From Clostridia bacterium (GTDB lineage: Bacteria; Bacillota; Clostridia; Christensenellales; Aristaeellaceae): a stretch of 45,280 nucleotides of DNA. The position numbers and the translations under genes are program-made. Location: positions 1 to 45,280 of the forward strand of contig JAFWES010000031.1 in NCBI GenBank assembly GCA_017512805.1, given 5' to 3'. The first letter of the stretch is position 1; the number at the start of each line of letters is the position of its first letter. The notes beneath the pieces are model-generated. The model did not search any database and was not told where the DNA came from. It saw only the letters and a list, made by a program, of their open reading frames with translations. Below are positions 41,471-45,280 of this stretch, in pieces.

Positions 41471-41613
41471 AAAACGGGAAACCCTTATGGCACAAGGGTT
41501 TTGAGCAATTCGGGCTGCTGAATTCAGTTCCTTTTCCACCGAAATGAAGGAAGCAGAAATGAGGGTAAGGAGGGCCCATGTAAAACCAATGACAAAAAAG
41601 TTTCCCGTTTTTA
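41471..41613 (+). ncRNA. Candidate structured small RNA / leader RNA
   Basis: AAAACGGGAAAC (41471-41482) pairs with GTTTCCCGTTTT (41600-41611), closing a domain of about 140 nt whose 3' end runs into a short U-tract. Within it AAACCCTT (41479-41486) can instead pair with AAGGGTTT (41494-41501), an alternative hairpin sharing bases with the closing stem. TTCCTT and AAGGAA form another stem around 41530-41560. The predicted transcription start coincides with the 5' strand of the closing stem. No frame in it has a ribosome site. It may be an independent RNA or a switch-like leader controlling the replication gene at 41785. Confidence 0.45.
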
Positions 41614-41631
41614 GCGGCAAATAACCGCAGT

Positions 41632-41670
41632 AAGTGACGCCCCAAATCATCGAAGGGACGTCACTTTTTT
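41632..41670 (+). terminator. Terminator between leader RNA and replication gene
   Basis: AAGTGACG (41632-41639) pairs with CGTCACTT (41659-41666), then T's to 41670. Loop of 19 bases. Confidence 0.8.
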
Positions 41671-41714
41671 AATCACAATTTCATAGCCTGCTGTGATGAC
41701 CTTCACAGCGTCAG

Positions 41715-41753
41715 AGGGCGATCAGAACGTTAATCATTCTGGTCGCCCTTTTT
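41715..41753 (+). terminator. Second terminator upstream of the replication gene
   Basis: AGGGCGATCAGAA pairs with TTCTGGTCGCCCT (one T-G pair), followed by TTTTC. It lies 32 bp before the ATG at 41785, so transcription from upstream must pass two terminators, unless a weak promoter lies between. Confidence 0.8.
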
Positions 41754-41784
41754 CTGTTTTTGGACTGAACAGGAGGAAAAGAAA

Positions 41785-42330
41785 ATGGCAGTTATGCGCG
41801 TTGAGAAAAACAGCAACTATACCGTAATGGCAAATTACCATCTGCGGGACAAGCGTCTTAGCCTAAAGGCCAAGGGGCTGCTGTCTGTGATGATCTCTCT
41901 TCCAGCGGAATGGGATTATACCCTGGCCGGTTTGGCATACATCAGCAAAGAAGGAGTCAGCGCAATCTGGGCGGCGATTCAGGAGTTGGAGGAGAACGGG
42001 TATGTTACCCGGGCTCGCCTGCGTAATGAAGCTGGACAGCTTGGTGATACGGAATACACGATCTATGAATTTCCCCAGAATGAAGAAAAGGCGGCTGAAC
42101 CATCGTCTCCCTCGCAAGCACCAGTGTCGGCTTTGGCAGATGTTTCTGAGAATGTGGAGCCTGTATGCGGTAATCCTATATTGGAAAAACCTATATTGGA
42201 AAATCCAACATTGGAAAACCCTATGTTGGGTTTTCCTACGTTGGAAAAGCCTACGTCGGAAAATCGCATGCAATTAAATAAAGATATATCAAATACGTAT
42301 CCAAAAAAGAAAAAAGAAAAAAAATACTGA
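41785..42330 (+). CDS. Replication-initiator/DUF6017-type protein, N-terminal part (frameshifted)
   Basis: ATG 41785 follows AGGAGG. The 181-residue frame opens with a winged-helix region typical of plasmid/ICE replication proteins in Clostridia: NSNYTVMANYHLRDKRLSLK, GLLSVMISLPAEWDYTL and a recognition-helix region EGVSAIWAAIQELEENGYVT. A linker follows with repeated ENPxLE units (42178-42262) and a lysine-rich end. The frame stops at 42328-42330, just past A6-G-A6-G-A8 (42303-42324). Removing one A joins it exactly to the downstream frame, giving one protein of about 373 residues. It is either a real frameshift, transcriptional slippage at A8, or a sequencing error. It should bind the element's replication origin. 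Confidence 0.82.
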   Translation: MAVMRVEKNSNYTVMANYHLRDKRLSLKAKGLLSVMISLPAEWDYTLAGLAYISKEGVSAIWAAIQELEENGYVTRARLRNEAGQLGDTEYTIYEFPQNEEKAAEPSSPSQAPVSALADVSENVEPVCGNPILEKPILENPTLENPMLGFPTLEKPTSENRMQLNKDISNTYPKKKKEKKY

Positions 42331-42406
42331 TACATCAAATCCTAATCAATCAAATATCCATCCATCAATCCCGGAGGCAACAGAGCCCGCGGCACAAACC
42401 ACCTGG

Positions 42407-42907
42407 ATGAACGACGGGTTTATCGTTGATGACCCGATACTTGAGGAACCCACCACCGTTTCTCCCCTGCGGAGGGAAGCTGATTCGCTGACAGAGCAGC
42501 AGAAGTTTCTGAGCGAACCGACTTCCATTCCCGGCATGCGTAGGCGGCTTTCTTTCGATGGGCTGGTGAAGAAGATCAAGGATCAGATTGATTACTGGGA
42601 TCTGATTGAGAATGAAAACAGAGACGAAATTGACAATATCGTTTCAATCATGGTTGAGGTCATGTCCACCAAGTGTGAGTATTTCACGATTTCGGGTAAG
42701 AAGTACCCGGCAGACCTGGTTCATCAGCGTTACAGCCAGATCACTTATCAGATCATCGAATATGTCCTGGAATGCGTGCATAAATGCGGCAGCGACATCC
42801 GAAATATCAAACAGTACCTGGTTGCAACCCTGTTTAATGCCCCGGCGACTTGCGACAGCTACTATGGCGCGGCGGTTCGTCGGGATTTTGAATATTTACG
42901 GAGATAA
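42407..42907 (+). CDS. Replication-initiator/DUF6017-type protein, C-terminal part (frameshifted)
   Basis: This frame is open back to the poly-A tract near 42317 and continues the protein above with NTDTSNPNQSNIHPSIPEAT before reaching the ATG at 42407, which has no ribosome site. The C-terminal ~110 residues match the conserved helical domain of DUF6017-type replication proteins: SFDGLVKKIKDQIDYWDLIE, VSIMVEVMSTK, IIEYVLECVHKCGSDIRNIK and YLVATLFNAPATCDSYYGAA. It is not expected to be made on its own, so function depends on frameshifting at the A8 run. Confidence 0.82.
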   Translation: MNDGFIVDDPILEEPTTVSPLRREADSLTEQQKFLSEPTSIPGMRRRLSFDGLVKKIKDQIDYWDLIENENRDEIDNIVSIMVEVMSTKCEYFTISGKKYPADLVHQRYSQITYQIIEYVLECVHKCGSDIRNIKQYLVATLFNAPATCDSYYGAAVRRDFEYLRR

Positions 42908-42919
42908 TCGGAGGAAAAC

Positions 42920-43159
42920 ATGAAATACAGGAACAGTGAAGGGTACGCAGATCCGACAGCTGGGGCTGCTTTTGCCCATATTGAGTATGAGGAACGTTTG
43001 AAGAAACGGCAGAAAAAGCATTGCAATGCATCTGGAAAGAGTAAAAAAAGCTCGCCAAATCAAAAGAATGCCATGAGAAAAGTAGCACGCTTTATCACAA
43101 TCAGACACTGCTGGTATGAGCATGCACAAGCCAATAACAGCATGGAGGTGCCTAAATGA
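42920..43159 (+). CDS. Small basic protein of the mobile element
   Basis: The 79-residue, lysine-rich protein (MKYRNSEGYADPTAGAAFAH, then ERLKKRQKKH and a basic middle) has no membrane segment. GGAGG precedes the ATG at 42920, 13 bases after the replication gene's stop. The N-terminal NSEGYADPTAG is reminiscent of short ORFs next to replication genes of Clostridia mobile elements. Function unknown. It overlaps the next gene by four bases (ATGA), so they form an operon. Confidence 0.65.
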   Translation: MKYRNSEGYADPTAGAAFAHIEYEERLKKRQKKHCNASGKSKKSSPNQKNAMRKVARFITIRHCWYEHAQANNSMEVPK

Positions 43160-43434
43160 GAACGTTTCATGCTGAATCTCAATCACATCATGAACAAGAC
43201 CCATACGATGAACTAGCCATTGGTATTATCCGCCAGGCAGCAGAAGATTACCGGCGACTGGGAAAAAAGTTGCGATACAGCAACGAAAAAAGTGAGCGCA
43301 AAGAGATAGAAAATGCAATGGGAATAATCAGAAATTTCTTTATCAGTGATTGGTTTTCGGTTCTCAGTGGTCTAGAGAATGGTTGTTCTATCTTAGAAAA
43401 ATTGGACGAGGAGGTTTTTGATAGCAATGACTGA
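43156..43434 (+). CDS. Small phage/ICE-type protein
   Basis: The 92-residue protein contains ELAIGIIRQAAEDYRRLGKK and NFFISDWFSVLSGLENG. Similar IIRQA...DYR and FF.SDWF..L... segments occur in short phage and conjugative-element proteins of Bacillota located just before a DUF1492/ArpU-like regulator, as here. Function unknown. Its start overlaps the previous stop and its end overlaps the next gene by eight bases. Confidence 0.7.
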   Translation: MRTFHAESQSHHEQDPYDELAIGIIRQAAEDYRRLGKKLRYSNEKSERKEIENAMGIIRNFFISDWFSVLSGLENGCSILEKLDEEVFDSND

Positions 43435-43849
43435 CGCACGTGAATATCTTACATCCATTAGAAAAGCGGAAGAGCGGCTTTCACTAAAAAAAAGGCAAGT
43501 CGAAAACCTACGAGATCGCTTGACAAGCCTCTCCGTTCCAACAGACAAAGAGGTTGTTTCTCACACGCCCAATGTGGGCGTTATGGCGGATACGGTGGCA
43601 ATGATTGCAGATATGGAAGCAGAGATTAGTAGGCAAAGTGCTGAAAATGTTTTAATGGAAGGACAAGCATATCTTCTACTGAACAAACTCCCCCCAGAGT
43701 ATTCTTCCCTGCTTATCGACCATTATATGAAAGGAAAAAAGATAACAGAGATTTGTAAAACAACCCACCTGGAACAGCGATGGACGAAAAAAAAGATAGC
43801 CAGCGCTTTGGCCAAATTCCAATGTATCCTTGATCATGGTGATATATAA
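43427..43849 (+). CDS. DUF1492/sigma-like phage regulator
   Basis: I chose ATG 43427 over TTG 43418: GAGGAGG at 43408-43414 is only three bases from the TTG and 12 from the ATG. The protein of about 140 residues has an N-terminal coiled coil (REYLTSIRKAEERLSLKKRQ) and a C-terminal region resembling sigma-70 region 4 (LNKLPPEYSSLLIDHYMKGK, then a helix-turn-helix ITEICKTTHLEQRWTKKKIA). Such small proteins (DUF1492, RinA/ArpU-like) control late or transfer genes in phages and mobile elements. It is the last gene of the rightward cluster. Confidence 0.78.
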   Translation: MTDAREYLTSIRKAEERLSLKKRQVENLRDRLTSLSVPTDKEVVSHTPNVGVMADTVAMIADMEAEISRQSAENVLMEGQAYLLLNKLPPEYSSLLIDHYMKGKKITEICKTTHLEQRWTKKKIASALAKFQCILDHGDI

Positions 43850-43955
43850 ACCAACCGAAAACTCCACATTATAAATGGTATCACCATGCTGATATGTGCT
43901 AAGCAGGAAAATGTAATGATCTTTGCTGCGCTAATACTCTATTTTACTAATGGAA

Positions 43956-43981
43956 CCGGGGTGGAGGGATCTCCACCCCGG
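43956..43981. terminator. Perfect hairpin between convergent genes
   Basis: CCGGGGTGGAG, loop GGAT, CTCCACCCCGG: an 11-bp perfect stem. Neither side has a proper U-tract, but it lies between convergent genes, so it may stop transcription from either side or protect 3' ends. The rest of 43850-43989 shows no gene. Confidence 0.6.
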
Positions 43982-43989
43982 AAATCAGA

Positions 43990-44829
43990 TCATTGTAAAA
44001 AGGAAATCGTTTCTCCATCCGAGATACATTCGATAGTTCCCTGGATGTCTGTACGATAGACAATAACTCCTGCATCCTCCAGACGGTTAAGCGTTTCCGA
44101 ATGAGGATGACCATATTGACTTTCCTTGGAAACACTTATGACCGCATATGTAGGAGCAACCTCACGAAGAAATACATAGCTTGTGCTGGTATCGCTGCCA
44201 TGATGCGCTACCTTGAGTACATCAGCTGATAAGTCAATTCCAGCCTCTATCAAATCGTGTTCCTCGTCCCATTCTGCGTCGCCTGTAAAAAGAAAAGATG
44301 TGCTACCATATGTGATCTTGACGATGAGCGACAGGTCGTTCATGTTGTTGCTGTACCAAATGGGTCCAAGAATATCTACTGTTGCACCACCAAGAGCAAG
44401 TTGCTCACCAGGTTCAGGAATTAAGATCGGTGTTCCTTGGGCTTCGGCGTATTTGATTACAGACTGCCAAGTTTTAGTTTCGTATTCTGTCACCGGCGTA
44501 TAAAGAACACCAACCGGGCAAGCATTAAGCGCAGCTGCCAGTCCCCCCACATGATCTGCGTGGGGATGGCTTGCAATCATTATTTTGACTTCCTTAAGCT
44601 CCAACGTATTCCAAAGAAAAGAGTAAATGAAACTTGAATGTTTTGACTCTCCTCCATCAATTATCATTGCTTCGCCATCGCATAATATGACAGCAGCATC
44701 GCCTTGACCTACATCCAGAAAGTATATATGCAAGCCAGTTCCCGATGACTCAGCTTGTGCTGGAATCAAAGCCCAAATCAAAAAAAGGGACAAGCAGAAC
44801 AAGCAGAGCGCTTTATGCGATTTACTCAT
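43990..44829 (-). CDS. Secreted ComEC/Rec2-like metallo-beta-lactamase-fold hydrolase
   Basis: The 279-residue protein has a signal peptide (LCLFCLSLFLIWALIPAQA, cut near 26) and then a complete beta-lactamase-fold domain of the type found at the end of ComEC: HIYFLDVGQGDAAVI near 34-48, IIDGG, the metal site SHPHADHVGG near 87-96, FTGDAEWDEE, HHGSDTSTS near 209, and a conserved end, YGHPHSETLNRL. Members are thought to be nucleases or phosphodiesterases; here it would work outside the cell. It overlaps the next upstream gene by eight bases on the minus strand, so the two are co-translated. It lies within the mobile element, where a nuclease at the surface could affect DNA uptake (inference). 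Confidence 0.85.
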   Translation of the reverse strand: MSKSHKALCLFCLSLFLIWALIPAQAESSGTGLHIYFLDVGQGDAAVILCDGEAMIIDGGESKHSSFIYSFLWNTLELKEVKIMIASHPHADHVGGLAAALNACPVGVLYTPVTEYETKTWQSVIKYAEAQGTPILIPEPGEQLALGGATVDILGPIWYSNNMNDLSLIVKITYGSTSFLFTGDAEWDEEHDLIEAGIDLSADVLKVAHHGSDTSTSYVFLREVAPTYAVISVSKESQYGHPHSETLNRLEDAGVIVYRTDIQGTIECISDGETISFLQ

Positions 44830-45097
44830 TGTTCTCCAGCCTTCTAAATGCTTCCTGGAGCTTCGCTAGGCCTCTATTGATTTCTTCTTCTGTTACTTCG
44901 CGCGGATCAAGGCATGCCAACAAGTCATCAACTAATTTCATGTCGATTTCTTCGACAGGTTTTTCCATTTCTTCATCAAGCATAGCTTCCAGCTGCTGTT
45001 CAGTAAAATTGGTTTCCGGATCATTGAACAGCTTTTCCAGTATCGCCCGGTCTTGAGGAGACAGTCTTACCTTTCCCACATGTACCACCCTCTCCAT
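44822..45097 (-). CDS. Small acidic protein coupled to the ComEC-like hydrolase
   Basis: The 91-residue acidic protein (MERVVHVGKVRLSPQDRAIL, then EQQLEAMLDEEMEKPVEEID and AKLQEAFRRLENNE) has no membrane segment and reads as several helices. No family is recognised. It is the first gene of a two-gene minus-strand unit and overlaps the hydrolase start by eight bases. A chaperone, immunity or regulatory role towards its neighbour is possible but only inferred. Its ribosome site is weak; the best candidate is GAGGG close to the start. Confidence 0.65.
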   Translation of the reverse strand: MERVVHVGKVRLSPQDRAILEKLFNDPETNFTEQQLEAMLDEEMEKPVEEIDMKLVDDLLACLDPREVTEEEINRGLAKLQEAFRRLENNE

Positions 45098-45195
45098 TAC
45101 TCAAAAAGCAAGTTTTTTCACAGGAAAAGTGCTTACAGCAACTGTTTAGGTCAGTTTACAAGGAACTACACGCAGACCGTGAAACGGGCTGCTGA

Positions 45196-45244
45196 CAACA
45201 AACGGCGCTATGCTCCCGGCTGGGTGCATAGCACCTGTTTGTTG
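45196..45244. repeat. Long imperfect stem-loop near the window edge
   Basis: CAACAAAC (45196-45203) pairs with GTTTGTTG (45237-45244), and inside it GCTATGC (45207-45213) pairs with GCATAGC (45226-45232). The remainder of 45098-45280 shows no gene. It could be a terminator, an origin-of-transfer stem or a recombination site. Confidence 0.6.
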
Positions 45245-45253
45245 CGGGGGTTT

Positions 45254-45278
45254 CCAAAGGGGGCAGCGCCCCATTTGG
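45254..45278. repeat. Second stem-loop at the window edge
   Basis: CCAAA (45254-45258) pairs with TTTGG (45274-45278), and inside GGGGC pairs with GCCCC around the loop AGC. Read on the minus strand it precedes the previous stem-loop. No T-tract on either side is visible. Confidence 0.55.
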
Positions 45279-45280
45279 CA

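Noticed and set aside
41466-41504. Leader peptide MTKRETLMAQGF upstream of the replication gene
   Set aside because: Its ATG lies before the predicted transcription start (about 41471), there is no ribosome site, and its codons overlap the inverted repeat better explained as RNA structure.
41445-41650. Two minus-strand open frames of 65-66 codons
   Set aside because: They lie over the structured leader region, have no ribosome site and show no plausible protein features.

Overview
The window looks like a high-GC member of the Bacillota, probably a gut or rumen Clostridia (inference). There is no outer-membrane machinery. Secreted proteins have Gram-positive-style signal peptides. Gene content includes YARHG/SH3, SARP-BTAD and UgpC/MsmX-type ABC proteins, and AGGAGG ribosome sites are common. 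The species cannot be fixed from sequence alone. The last ~4 kb (about 41.4-45.3 kb) is visibly more AT-rich and carries mobile-element genes.

Region 1 (1-556): the 3' end of an AAA-ATPase-like/PD-(D/E)XK nuclease gene, then a 137-bp inverted-repeat element. Region 2 (759-19009): a strong promoter drives one long, tightly packed polysaccharide operon. It encodes an initiating sugar-phosphate transferase, a GT4, a Wzy-like polymerase, two Wzz-like co-polymerases (one fused to a degenerate GGDEF domain), a membrane-anchored metallophosphoesterase, two more GT4 enzymes, a radical SAM/SPASM protein, a GT2, another GT-A enzyme and a Wzx flippase. A second promoter serves ugd, followed by a terminator and a UDP-glucuronate 4-epimerase. 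Together these supply UDP-uronates and build, polymerise and export a Wzx/Wzy-type polymer.

Region 3 (19.0-25.8 kb): scrambled remnants of a membrane-protein gene and an AAA-ATPase-like gene, a DUF985 cupin, a SARP-type regulator with a degenerate GGDEF-like tail, a repeat-rich secreted protein preceded by three phased TGTAAY boxes, a YARHG/SH3 secreted protein, and a zinc-dependent phospholipase C-like protein. Region 4 (25.9-31.1 kb): pectin/oligogalacturonide use, with a small unknown protein, cytoplasmic GH28, KduI, KduD and GH105. Region 5 (31.1-40.7 kb): a carbohydrate ABC importer (small membrane protein, two permeases, a large solute-binding protein). It is followed by a module that appears twice, each time as two small four-helix membrane proteins plus one MalK/UgpC-type ATPase. 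I regard this duplicated module as the best candidate for an undescribed system.

Region 6 (40.8-45.3 kb): two tRNA-Ser genes, then a mobile element at the tRNA 3' side. It has the C-terminal stub of a tyrosine integrase, a structured noncoding leader that may be a small RNA, a DUF6017-type replication protein split by a frameshift at an A8 run, three small phage/ICE-type genes, a secreted ComEC-like beta-lactamase-fold hydrolase coupled to a small acidic protein, and strong stem-loops at the window edge.
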